Origin: Galerina marginata
Lineage: Eukaryota > Basidiomycota > Agaricomycetes > Agaricales > Galerinaceae
Length of the DNA stretch: 64,000 nucleotides
Reading direction: 5' to 3'
NCBI GenBank assembly: GCA_023014335.1
Contig: JAECYW010000013.1
Span: 682,001-746,000 of the forward strand
Position numbers and translations under genes: made by a program. Shown here one piece after another: positions 12,559 to 25,200 of this stretch (its first letter is position 1; each line of letters begins with the position of its first letter). The notes beneath the pieces were generated by a model. That model saw nothing but the letters and a program-made list of their open reading frames with translations, ran no database searches and was not told where the DNA came from.

Positions 12559-13220
12559 TTAGGACCACACAAGACAGGAAAAATTGCGATCATCCAGGAC
12601 CAGGTCAGGAGGGATGAAAATTTCTTCACCTCTTTGCCAGTTGCTCCTGTCTCCTTTTGTAGCAATTAGCTTGAGAGAGCAGATTCCGAATGAGAACCCA
12701 AGCCAGTGAATTATGGAGACAAGGCACACGACGACGAGGCCTGGTCCTGTATCGGGATATCTGTCTGCTGATAAGTAGTTGCAGTTTGTCAGGGACTTCC
12801 AAGTTTCGACACTGAGATCTTGACAAGACAGACGCGAAATGAGCGAATTGCAGCACTCGATTTCCAGAGCCCACACGAAACTCCTTGTCGACGAATACAG
12901 GTTGAGTTAACCTGAGCGGCAAGTTGAAGGCTCTCTGGAGCGATGACACGCCTCAAGCCAGCAAGCGCTGCATTGTGTGGTAAATTCATGGGGATATTCC
13001 AGACAAAATAAGAGAAAGAAGAAAAGAAACCAACAGAGGGCGAGGAATACGGATACAAGGTGTGTTTGAACTTTGAACCCCAGTGAAAGTCGGTCATGCG
13101 TTGGTCTGAGCCCGTCTGCGCACAAGGGTCTACTTCTGCGGGCTTCTGCGATACGATGGGCTTTCTGGGCTTTCTGCGACTTGCCGTCGGCAACAAATCT
13201 CTGAGTTCCAAAATCGGCAT
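12559..13220 (-). other. Possible small coding exons, unassigned
   Basis: On the minus strand an ATG near 12988 opens MNLPHNAALAGLRRVIAPES, ending in LQLAAQ next to a GTTAAC donor-like site. A second frame at 12626-12876 is basic and leucine rich. They could form a short two-exon protein, but nothing in the sequence matches a family I know, and splice sites are weak. Confidence 0.2.
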
Positions 13221-13349
13221 CCCATCGGGTTCTCGTTTTCCATCTTCCTTCTGTTTCTCCCTCTCATCGTCTTGGCTCTCGAGTATTATTTACGAAGTCC
13301 GTGCGCTCAATCCTTTCATATATACTGCGACGCACATCCCAACTCTCCC

Positions 13350-14211
13350 ATGCCTCCTTTCTTCTCTCCCCCATCATCTGGCCTCCCTTTGCCCTGGACC
13401 ATCGTCGTCAACAATGCAATCCCGTCAGGAATCCCCTCCCCAGCAACCCACTGGCGGGATGATGCTTTACATTCTGCACCATTGGGTCCCTTATCTAGCG
13501 AGTAGGTCCTTATATCGATATATTACCCGTTCCGGAGCTCAACGAGTTTCACAGTGAGTTATATGCGCTTTTTGGGGGGGCTAGAGGCTAGTGCAAACCC
13601 GGATTTCACTTATTGTGTAGTAAGTTACATGCGTTCTCACTCTTATGTTGCTTTATGAACCCTAGAACTGGAGAGGGTTTCCGCGTTGGGGTAGATTTGC
13701 TCTAGGTGAGCCATCCGTTCATGTTATATGTACTATTTTTGACGCCACATTTTCTTCGCGTTTTCGTTCGTTTACTCTGCACCTACGTGCGCGAAGACAA
13801 CGAAGCCCTTACGACCACTTGGTACGTCTCAAGGCTCTGCAGCCGGCATCTAACATATAATTCCCAGCAGTCTATTGTCGTCCTCAGGGAGTTAAACATC
13901 GAAAACCTCGATACCGAGATATACAGTGAGTGAATATATGGTTCTGGAAGCGAATCTTCCTAATGTTTCGTTAACTTGAAGAATCAAATAAAGAAGTGAG
14001 CAAAGCGCAGGACTGTCTCTCGATCCATACGATTTCTGAACGGTGAGTAACAGCCTCATTTTTGATTGCAACTCCTACTGAGCGTCGTCCTTGGCTAGTA
14101 CTTAGAAACAATTGGAGTCGACGGAGAAGGAGCAGATTGGCCAAGGCGGAAACTACCCAAACAGAGGAACGCAGAGGTGCGGATCCTCAGAGATAATTAG
14201 ATTTGTAACGT
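13350..14211 (+). CDS. Possible small multi-exon gene of unknown function
   Basis: A pyrimidine-rich leader (13230-13345) of fungal promoter type precedes an ATG at 13350 whose frame begins MPPFFSPPSSGLPLPWTIVV and stays open for about 51 codons. Several strong donor sites follow (GTGAGT near 13554, GTGAGC near 13706, GTGAGT at 13926 and 14041). They bracket very short candidate exons, for example NWRGFPRWGRFAL near 13667 and a final arginine-rich exon ending at a TAA near 14211. The exon chain is my reconstruction and several alternative joins are possible. No family is recognised. Confidence 0.3.
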
Positions 14212-14589
14212 ACAGGGATGTATTCTATACTATTTCGGAAATGTACATTTATTTCCAGAAAACCTCAGACGGGCTCAGACGGGCTCAGAAGAGAACATAA
14301 AAATCTGTAGTATTCATAAATCAGAACAAAACAGTTCGCGCAGATCGCCCGAAATCCGCAGAAAAAAATCTGCAGATGGTAAATTTTAGTGGTTGTCTGT
14401 GTTTACCTGCAAGCTCGATTGATCTCAGATATTCGCAGACCAGCTCATGATCGACTTTCACTGGGTTTGAACTTTGAATCTCGGTCGGCAATTCAATGAA
14501 CTCATTCACGTGACTTTAAGCAGCTCTAAACAGACGAGACAGCGTCTTAGTCCCAACAACGACGAGTATCCTTCAATCTCCTCGTATTT

Positions 14590-15798
14590 ATGCCCGTAAA
14601 CCTGGAATCAAGTCCTTTGAAGAAGAGGCGCTCGTCTCGGCTCAAGGATCGGGAAGGTTTTTCTTTCCCTGATGACGTCCAACCCGGCTCTCATTGTTTT
14701 CTTTCTAAGTAGCGGCATTGAAAGCATTAACTACTACTTCTCAGGCAGACTCTTCATCCGCTTCCCGTAAAAAGAGAAGAAGAATATCCGATGGTGGCGC
14801 GCTCCTAATTAATGACCGGGCCTGCGATGAGGAAACCACATCGACTGCCAAACCTCCCACCCCTTCCGGGCCCGTCCGTCGACGATTGAGACGGATAACG
14901 GCGACAGAACTCGAGAGACGGGAGAAACGACTGATAAGCCAAGAACGAGATTTCAAGGATCGGTCAGACGAACTCGAAGAGCGGATAATGTTGCTCTCCA
15001 AGAAGGAGGACCAAACATTATTGATGATGTCACAGCTCGCCGGGCAAGAAACCCGAGCAACATTAAATCAACTCGAGGAACATTTTACATGCCCTCTGTG
15101 AGCCCTTTAAAAATTTAACGATCCTCTTGACAGTTTCTGACCGTAATACACTTTCACAGATGTATGGAAAGTCTTGCGGCTCCCTATTCATTGAGTCCAT
15201 CCAATTGTGGTCACACGTTCTGCGGGCTTTGCATCCTCAAATGGTTCTTTTCCCGTTTGCATCGTGTGTGCGGACTCTGGCATGAATCTGTCGATTGTCC
15301 AATCTGCCGCAGTGTCCTGATTCCAACCCCCGAACGCACTCCTCGGCCCCAAGCTACATTCCCCTTTGTTCCTAATCGCGTAACTGCGTCGGTCATTGAG
15401 TCCCTCGTTGAAAAGCTTGCCAAAGCACCGTTGTACTCGCAAGCGAAAATTAAGAGAGAAGAAAACGAAGGCACATGGGGATCACAATCGAGCAAGAATC
15501 GCGGCAGAGGATGTGCTCGGAAGATGGAACCACCGGAAGTGAGGGATTCTGAAAAGATATCGGATACCTTGGACGTGACTACTTGGAGAGAGGGTGGGCA
15601 CATGAGAGCGGAGTGGCTCAAAAAGGATAGGCAAGTCCATTCCCTCAGTACATTCCGAAAGTGTGATTAATCATGGCGGTCCATTGACGTCTTTGATCTT
15701 GCAGAGAAGGCAAGCGAGAAATGGCCTATATATTGAAGAACTGGAGCACGATGGGATCGCAAGAATTCATCACTATGAAACTGAAACTCGGTGTTTGA
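14590..15798 (+). CDS. RING-finger (C3HC4) protein, probable E3 ubiquitin ligase
   Basis: Four exons (14590-14656, 14713-15097, 15160-15630, 15705-15798) give a clean 338-residue frame. Residues about 85-145 are a charged coiled coil (ELERREKRLISQERDF). The RING follows: CPLC at the second junction, then SNCGHTFCGLC, then VDCPICR, giving the C3HC4 ligands with an enlarged loop before the last pair. A RING of this kind normally binds an E2 to transfer ubiquitin; the substrate is unknown. The third intron appears to be GC-AG (donor AG/GCAAGT at 15631). It gives a C-terminus with NWSTMGSQEFITMKLKLGV that resembles the usual end of this family. A GT-AG alternative a few bases downstream would give a longer, unfamiliar tail. 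The short first exon is basic. Confidence 0.8.
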
Positions 15799-16128
15799 AG
15801 GCCCATTCACTGCAGCTTCTACCCTCCTTCCCCAAATATCATCCAGCTTTGTTGGAACCAAATTCCATGAGCATAACTCCACAAGCACAATGTCATCATT
15901 CGGTCACCCTGGAAATTCCTTGTTCAGGTCAAAGCATTCAACATTTTCGGCAATCCTATTATACTTTGCATCCTTTTCCGCTCTAGGTTTATGCCTTTCC
16001 TTTTCACTATTTAAGTTTTCCGCGTTTTGTTATTGCTATCGTCTCTGCATTTATCACTGTAACCAAGCACAATACAAACAATGCATTTACATGTAAAATG
16101 AACATACAAACACTCGAGCCTATACAAT
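15799..16128. other. Convergent 3' intergenic, RING gene / arp8
   Basis: A stretch of 330 bases between two convergent stop codons. It is T-rich on the plus strand and contains several A/T tracts suited to polyadenylation. No gene was seen. Confidence 0.6.
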
Positions 16129-18886
16129 TTACAAATAAAAACAACGTTCCTTCAACGCTCGCATTCCAAATATATCCTATAACCGACGTAAATAATGGTT
16201 AAAAAAAGCGCAAAAAGGGTGCCCGGACTGAAATGGCTTACCCAGTCAGACGGGGAAACCCACAGTTCGGAGACGCTGTCCATCTTGGCCAACACAGCTG
16301 CACCTTTCCAGGCCAGGACACGCGGATCGACTTCTTTCGGTGGAGGAATGATTTGCACCTTCTCCATGTTAGGGACTAATGGCGTAGCAATGGCTTGTAA
16401 CCTTGAAACCACCATTGAATCTCTACCACCCTTAAAGGTAGAAAATTCTGGCTTACCTACTCTCCAAGGCGTGAGCCATTCCGGGTATCAAGGCAGTACC
16501 TCCAATCACAAGTACAGCTTGAAGGTATTTCCGGATCTTTTCATCGCCTCCGGCTGCCCGAGCACTGTTGAATATGGCCACATCTAAGGGGAGTTTGCTA
16601 GCTTCGAAGCAGACATCAATAGCATCATCCCCCGGATAAGCGGGTGTAGATGGCTGGTTCTGTGTCGGTTGTGATACCGATTGAGGTTGTAATAACACCG
16701 GCTTGCCTTCGTCTTCTATATCAACCACTTCGATTGGGGCTTCCGCTTGCCCGGTGGCTTCGCCATTCGTATCTACATTCATAGCCTGCACTTCTGCCTC
16801 AGCTTTTACGGGAGAAGGGTCTGCGAAAAGGAGAATAAGAAAGAAATTATGCAACAAAAGAAAAGGAAAAACCTAGAGCTCCATCGGTAGGAGTTGATTG
16901 TTGAGGAAGTATAGCTGGTTCAGAGGGTTGTTGTACTATTGGCATCAAATGCTGGGTGGATATCACCATCGCATTTGTCTGATACAAGTAAGAGAGGAGG
17001 ATCTTCACATGCAAGGCAATACTTACAACATAATCTGCTTGATGCCCTATAATTTCTTCTGTCACATTTTGAGATATTGGGTGAAAGTTGTCGCGCTTGT
17101 GGTCGAACTCTATGACGCGAGGCTCGAAGAGGCACTATAACGGCGCGAAAAAGGCTTAGTAGCTTCCATATGGTAGAAGAGCAGCTCGGTTACCATTGGG
17201 GCAAGAATAATTTCATCATATGCTCGCAAGCCATACTTTTCCGTCAGTTTATTCGGTCTCCTGACAATAAAGTCGTATAAATTTAAGGCGACATCGCTCT
17301 GTTAATTTGCAGGTAAGTGTGGTTTAAAAGAAAAGCCGATGGGGCCAAAGCTCACATCAGCCAGAGTGCATAGTCTTGACTTCAAATCCTCCATCACATG
17401 CCAGTCATAGGAATAGTTGAGGTCGATGTCTCGATAGGGAAATTTGATCCGCTCGAGGAGCACATACAGGAACTCTGTGATGTCATCCCCGCCCATGTTC
17501 AATGTCATGCTAAACAACCCTTGATAAATAAACTGTACGGCCTGCAAGTTGAGACTTACCGGGTCTCGGGAAGCACGAGGCCCTCGTCCACACATGCGAT
17601 ACTTATCTTTGTAGCACCTATATCCACGACGCATGCATTAGAAATGCCCGCACCATAGCTGGCTGCTAGAGATTCCTGATCTTGGTTACCAACTGTGTAC
17701 AAACGGATATCAAAATTACCCAACTTGTTGCGCACAGATTTGCTTGAAGCCCATTGCGACTGTCAGCAAATTGACGATTTCTCGAACATATGCCCTGTCG
17801 TAAAAGTCCGGAATAACAAGCATGATTGAGAAATTCTGTCCGTAACCGTCAGGTAAGCACTGCTTGAATAATAATGAAGTACCTTGTAATCGGGTTTTTG
17901 AATGTTAAATTTATCACTCAGGGTCTTTTCAAAAATTGCTTCGAGGTCGCTTAGAATCATTTGAATTGAGTTATAATCCCGAGTGTTGAAGTTAGAGGCA
18001 TATATCGGCCATTTTACAAAGTAGTTCGAGATCACCGGATCAGCAATACGGAGGGCCTGTTGTCAAAAAAACGTTAATATAATCCCTGTAGAGCGGATGC
18101 TTGATAGACCTGTTCCCCGACTAAAACTTCTTCTTCACATGACGCGTCTATCCATTCAGTTTGATAGTCATTGTGTTCCGCGATTTTCTCCGGTTTGAAC
18201 TGTTCATTAAAGGTCGAGGCGATTTTGGTTGCATTGGGAGTCACTCGTAGCTTGTAGAAACGCATCCTGTCCCGTAGGGATACAGTTATCGAGGACAATT
18301 TGGAATCAAACTTATTTCGACTTAGAGAAAGGTGAAATTTCGGTGAGTACAACCACTCACAGGATCATCTACAGGGTTTGTTTCACCTCCTTCATCCTTT
18401 GTAGCTGCACGTTTTTCCTTCCGTTTTCTCGGGCGCGAGACAAGTTGAACGCGCTCCGGTACTGTAAATGATGTCTTGGATTTACGAGCTACGACACAGG
18501 GGACCGTGACTGGATTGACATCTGACGCTCGTCCGATTCTAATGAATCGAGAACCAGGGTGTATGACAATAACCTGAGATCCGCGTCTTATTTCACTTTA
18601 GATATTTAAGTAGGGCATCCAGAGTGTTCTCACCTTTGTTCTTGAGGGCTTTCATCGACGAACGACGTCTTGCCTTTTCGAACAGCATTTCTTGCCCAAA
18701 GTGTTTGCGATTCCGACTTGAGATATGTAGAACTAGCGTGTTTAGGGTTGAAACTGAAAGATAACCTTGCTTTAGCTGCACTATATCTTTGAGATTCTTG
18801 CAGTACACATACGCCAATGGCACAGTGAACGTTGTATAACGCATGCCAGTTTCATCGCGTTTCGCGTTGGGTATTCCCCGAGGCAT
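16129..18886 (-). CDS. ARP8: Actin-related protein 8, INO80 chromatin-remodelling subunit
   Basis: The ATG at 18886 gives MPRGIPNAKRDETG, the characteristic start of basidiomycete Arp8, and later exons give YLKSESQTLWARNAV. The actin fold begins with VIVIHPGSRFIRIGRASD near 18530. It continues with ADPVISNYFVKWPIYASNFN near 18010 and MILSDLEAIFEKTLSDKFN near 17945. Acidic, Ser/Pro/Gln-rich inserts (about 16640-16830) interrupt the fold as in other Arp8 proteins. The end is clear: LAKMDSVSELWVSPSDW splices across 16190-16240 to DIFGMRALKERCFYL and TAA at 16129-16131. Arp8 works with Arp4 and actin in the INO80 complex, where it helps bind nucleosomes. The first intron is ambiguous between 32- and 47-nt versions. 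TOR ends 358 bp upstream on the same strand. Confidence 0.9.
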
Positions 18887-19243
18887 GGTCTGGACGTTGA
18901 AATAGCCGGAAATGAACTTGAATAGCTGTCGAATGCAACTCCGGTTTACACAAGACTTCCAGACACACAGCAGATAAGCTCAAATGGTATGAGAAGGAAG
19001 AAATGCCGTATGTTTGAACATTGTTTGAACACAATCGAGTCGTGACCCATCAAGTCATTACCGCATTTAGTAAGTTGGTATGAAGGAGGAAAATTAAAAT
19101 TTCCCTCAAGCAAAGTAAGAAAATAATTAAGGGGGGCAGGATAAAACATACCCTTAGGAATAGTCCACGATAATATACAGCTAATGTACAAAAGTGCATA
19201 CGATATATAGGAGGATAAAAGATATGGCCAATTGGCAAAAATA
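18887..19243. other. Intergenic between arp8 start and tor1 stop
   Basis: 357 bases that must hold both the TOR 3' UTR and the arp8 promoter. Open frames here are short and AT rich. No distinct control site was identified. Confidence 0.6.
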
Positions 19244-22200
19244 TCACCAGAACGCACACCATCCAGAGAAACATTGGCACAGGTTTTCCAGAGCAGTGGC
19301 CTGTTCAATCAGTTTATCGACCTGCATGTGAACGGATAACACCACGTCTGGATTAAAATCTCGCCCTGAAGTTCAGCATGTCAGAAATCGGTATTATAAT
19401 GGTAACAACAGCCATACGAACCTGTGATTTTGTTTTGAACGCGATTGTAAACGAAAAGAGCTCGTTCATTGCGCACTTCCTGTGCACCACCTGGTTGGCC
19501 CTCATCTATTCAGAAAGGTCAGATGCATATATTTCAAGATAGTTTTCGCCTTGCCATTAAAAATGTCATTTTCGGTCGGCCTTGAGTTTGCGCATCGGGC
19601 CTTGTGGGTGACCAGCTACTCGTGCTAGTTCTGCCGCACGTTCAGGGTCCATTTCGGCATCTCGAAGTCAAGAATCAAAAGGATTGCCAGGTACCCAATG
19701 CACAATACACACCTTCCGGTCGACGAACTTCCACCTCCGTCTGCATAAGTCTCCAGTTGATGAGAGGGTCGTACACAAAGGCTTCTAGAACGGCCATCAA
19801 AGATTCTTTGTTATCACGGAGGACTTGCATAGTAATTTCGCATGTGTTCCGGAAGCTACCCTCAATGCCGCTGACCTGTATAGCGATGCAAATTTAATCA
19901 GAAATTCCAAAAAAATGTTGCAATATCTGACCTCCATAGCATGAGTGAGCATTCTTGTAAGTCGGAAAGGAACTTTTTCAGGGAACTTCTCGCGATGCAT
20001 TGCAACCTCGAAGCAATCACCGAAGTCGATATGCACAACTTTCCCTGTACTCCGTTCGAGTAGGACATTTGAAGGATGCCGATCACCGAGACCCAAGATA
20101 TGGCCAACCATGCTATTGACCGCAAGTGACCGGGTATAAGTTGCACGACGTTCTAGCCAGTGCTCTGAGTTGAGACTCTTCAACCATAGAACCCGGTATA
20201 GATCTTGACCCGTTGTGTTTTCAAGTGCATACTCGAAGACTTCAATCTTTTGCAACAAGCAGAGACTCTCGTAGTCTGGAGCCATCTATTGATAAGTTGA
20301 GACTTAGAAGGATATAAGCTTCGAGGGTAGAGAGAACCTACCTGAAGCATTAAGCGATATTCAATATTCAACAACACTTTCCTAGATTCACGGTAGTCTC
20401 TTATCAGGACGTGGAGAGTATCGCTATCTTGCACCCAACCCAACAAACCAGCGTTCGGCGCTAGGGGTATTACTGGATATCTCTGGATATGGAGACGACG
20501 CTTAAAGCTGTTGGTATCGACAGAAAGCAACGTGTTGACAAGCCCGAAAAGCTGCATGACTCGTTCATCTTGTCTTAGATCTTCATGGCCTGAGATATAT
20601 TGTGTGTTATCAAGAGCCCAGACCAAAAAAGTATTGTGCAGAATTTACCTTTTAAGACATACTGGTAGTCTCTGCCATCGTCTCCTTTAAGAGAAAGTCT
20701 CCTCGGGCGTTGTTTGGAAACAATGACAGTCAGTTTAGTGGCAAAGCTGGCTATCCTGATGATCGGGCGACCAGCTTGGTAAGTTCCTATTTTTTTTAAA
20801 AAAAATGAGAGTCTGCATACAGCAATGTAGCGCAAAACCTTACCAGGAACAGCAAGATCGAGATTTCGTGCTTTCAATAAGCTGGGTGATACATATTGCA
20901 AATCTAGAGTCGTCAACAAAGGTAATTGTTTCTCAACCTTCTTGAAGACCTGTTCAGAAGGATCAGTCGGTGTAATGGGCCGGACTGAAATATCTAATTA
21001 CCCCATAATAAATATCCCAAGCCTTATCCAATTCACTCGTATCACCATAAGCGCGATAGCGACGACATGCCTCTCGTGCTTCATGAAGTTCACGACCGAA
21101 TACCTGAGCGAATGATGTCTCGCGGGCAGTTGTTGGACCCTGTCGAGCAATGAGGCCTGAACGGGTTAACAAGATCGTTCGTGTCACTCACAGCTTCCAG
21201 CATGTCATGCAAAGGTTCCAAGGCCGCAATCATGCCCGGGGCATTTTTCTCCGAGAAGAACAGTCTTGAGGCTTCTTCCAAGCCTTCGTGCCATAGTTCG
21301 TGCCACAATATCGCCACCCTGATAAGTTCACGACTGACAATCATTGCCTTGTGTACAGAAGTAAGAAGTTGATATTCCTGGACTGAAAATACGAATGGAC
21401 AAACCTGGGACACGATGGTAGGACTGTGCTCGCGCATCCGGTTCATGATGGCGACTGCTGCGTCCTGACGCGCAGCACTGGAAGATTTGGAAGCGACGGT
21501 CAACGGATATATGAGAGCCTGGGGATGGTGCTTGCCAACATCAGTCAGCAAGTTATTGATGTTCCTCCTGATGTTGGCGTGAGGGGTTTGAATTCGTGCA
21601 ATTATCTAACATAAAATTCAACTTTTCCAGTCCAGGGAGAACAAGAAATAAATATACCTGTGGTATGACTTCAAGCCAAGTATCAACCTCCACAGTCGAG
21701 AAACCACTACCCATGGCGTGACTGACATCGTCATGGGATCCAAACTTGAACCAAAGCGTAAGAAGGCGGAGTGTGTCTTGTAGAGCATCCTGGTTTCGAA
21801 GTGCTATAGAACGGAAGAAACCTGATTTCCAGAGTAAGATGTGGAATTTTGGAGGTTCATCCTACGAACCTTCCACAGCCTGAACAACATGGACCGCTAG
21901 ACGTTCCCCTGCGACATCTGTCTTGCCATCAGTTTGACCTTCCATCCATCCAATGACATCGAAATTTGCCAGGGCCCATGTATGCCAGGCTTTATACCAT
22001 CCTGGGTCGTAGCGGGTAGCCAAGAGATATGCATGAAGGATATCTTCGACGTTCCTCTGCAAGTTGACAAAAGGTAAATAGCGAGAAAATAAAACTCAAA
22101 CGGGACATGACTAACCGGAGTCCACTCGACTTTGAGGTGATCTTGCCATTCACCTTGTTTATAAAAACAACGGGCCACGAGTTTAGAAAGTTCTGCGATT

Positions 22201-25200
22201 TTATGCTTTGATACGCCCTGGCGCTGTGTCTGTGCATTTGTTTCTTGCATGACATCCCTTGCGAGGCTGGCAGAGAATTGTCGCAAGAAATTGAGACTTT
22301 CGTCTTTAGATCCAGATGCCCACATATATTTCAATTGAGCGTAAACAACGTTGGGCGGAGCCTTTGCGTGATGATGATCATGGAGGCGTTGGCTCTAAAT
22401 AAAATGTCAACATCTGAACGAATATCATTAAAAGAACTCACCCTGTCTGGCGACAGTAAAGAATTAATCGTTTTCTCTGCCAAAACCATGCGATCATTTT
22501 TCCGACACAAGTTGGCAAATTTGATCCACATCATGGGGTCATCTTCTGGAGTCAAGACAAGGGTTCGTACTTGGAGGATCCTTTGCCAAACTTCAACATC
22601 AGGCTGACAACCTTGCAATCTAAGGTACTAGTTAACAAATGTTATAACGTGCTCTCTGATGGAAAAAACAGACCGCTTCATCCAGGTCTTTCTCATTGTC
22701 TGCTGTCTTTCGGGCTGATCAGCATATTGTTTGAAAGCTATAATTTCTTCCAATTCAGAAAGCATTTGCGCCCGAACCATGACACTGTTAGGGAGTTATG
22801 AGGAAGATGCTGCTAGCATGCAGAAATAACCTTACTTGTAAGAACGACCATAACCCTCTCCGACAAAAGAGCTTAATTCCGGGTCCAAAAGATCACGAGC
22901 CTTTGCGATGTGAACAAGGGCCTTGGGGAATTGATTTTGGTGTACAGAGAGTATCGCGCGGTAAAAAGCGCGGTCAGGCGAATCAGGTTTCATAGTGGCA
23001 ATGTAGTCGTCCATGGAGTCCCACTCGTTGAGCGACCAAGCAGCGGCTGCCGCCATAGGCGCGATTTCTCGACGATCCTCATGGTTAGCATTTGTCCAGT
23101 TTTCGTCAACTTGAGTAGCCAGCTGGTCCCATTCGCCAAGGGCATGCAAACATTTCATCCGTCCGATTTGCACATCTGGAGCAGTTGGGTCCATTTCGGC
23201 TTTTCGCTCATAAGCAACCAGAGCCTCCTGCCAACGACCAAGCCTTTCATACCATTCTTCGTGTTTAGTAACGTCGTATTGCTCGCGTGCAGTAAGTAGA
23301 GTTCCCCAAGCCGCGTCATGCTGCTGTAAACGGGTATTGATTGAGATCAAGGCTTCAATCACGGCGGGGGAGGATTCGGAAAAATATTCCAGCTCCTTGT
23401 AATGAAGAGCTTTCGCGTATGCCATATATTTCATCGCATATTCACCAAGTGTGCGATGTTCAATCGGCAGCGGCTTTTCTTCGTGCTCCATAAATTCGGC
23501 CAGGTTTAAAAGGCGATGGATCAATTCAGAAGGAGCCGTCGTTGAAGTAATCGCAAATTCAATTGCGCGCACGAGATCCTCCTGAAAGAAAATAAAAAAC
23601 TTATCAACTAGGTGAGCAACCACAACGAGCATACCTGATACTGATCGTAAAGTTCGCCCCAACACGACAAGAACGCGGCATTAAATAACTCTTTGGCCAA
23701 TGGCGGATGGATGTCGACAAGACTCATACACGCACGGAGGGCATGTGAAGGCGATTCTTTCATAAATTCTACACCTATCCTGTGCATCCACTCGATCCAA
23801 TCGTCCCTTGTGCTGATCTGAGATGTATCCCAGGCTTGCTTGAGGTGTTGTTGGTTCACATTCATCTTTGTAGCTTCCGCAGGCGCAGAAAACTCCGGAG
23901 CCTTGGAATTTTCACTCAGCCTGGCAAGGAATCAGCGCTGGAAATAGAGTAGCTTAAATCCGAACTGACAGTAATTCCAGAACTCCAACTTCTTGTGGAA
24001 GTCGCTCGCCATTAAGAAGTTTCGAAATTAGATTCTCGTATTTAGGGTGGGGGATTCGATTTCTAAGTAGGCACTAAAATTCAAAGTTATTAGTTGACTT
24101 CCAGCTATGACGTAGAGAGGTCGCTGACCTTGTTAATAGTTGGCACGAATATCGCAAAATCGGAGCCCAATTGGATGACGAGAGAACAAAGAGTATCCAT
24201 GACAGTCATCCGCAATTCATTGTTGCAGCCTTCAAGAACACGGACTAGAGGGTGGATGATACGGGATGCGTGGTCGGAAAAGTTGACCCTTCTCGATAAG
24301 CCGTCAATAGTTTGTATGGCGCGTTTGCGCAAGGCTGTCAAGGAGTCCGCCCGCTCCACGATTTCCTGGCGTTCATATGACTTTACAATGATCGGGATAA
24401 CAAGGTGCAGGTACTCTTCAATGTTCGCCCCAAATGTCAAGAATGCATCAAAGATTTTGATTTGCGTATTGATCCGCTTCTCTGTGAGCTCTCCATCGAA
24501 GACTTTGAGGACAAGAGGAAGAATGGATGGTAGGAATGGCTTGAATTCCGCGTCCAAGGCTTTACCTAGGGCTTCAATCAAGGAAACGATAGGAAGTTGG
24601 AGTGTTTGGTTCTCCCATAACTCGGTGATCAAGCCGAAAATGTCAGGCATGTAATTGCGAACATGCTGTTTGATAATCCCAACAAGAATGGCAAGTTGTT
24701 GCAAATGGAATTCTTGTAGCCTCGCTGCTGAGCCAGTGGTGACAGCCGCGAACGCCGGGATAATCTAATGCCCATGTGAGTAAATATAATTGTACAAACT
24801 GACCAAGCATACCTGAGGCAAAAATGTAACACACTTTAACCCCTGTGTTTTGAAGATCGACATGATTGCTTCAATAACTGTATGGTGATGACTGCTCAAC
24901 GCTTGATCCTTGAGAATAGCAAGAAGGGCTGTTATAACAACTGTTTGGAAATAGTCATCAGACGCAGGTGTCGCCGTGTGCTGCGCAACAGGCACTTGAT
25001 TTACAGCTGCCACTGCGGTTTCGCTGGAGGTATCTTCGTCGGGTCTGCTCTATATATTCATTAGCTGGGACTCGGACTCTTAGAAAAATTAAACACCTTT
25101 CGACGATAAGGGTCCAGTGCGCCTAAAATACCCAGGACTTTCACCACCTCACGACGCACAGACTGATTGCTTTCCGTCCTTAAAATCCTTCCAAGCAAAG

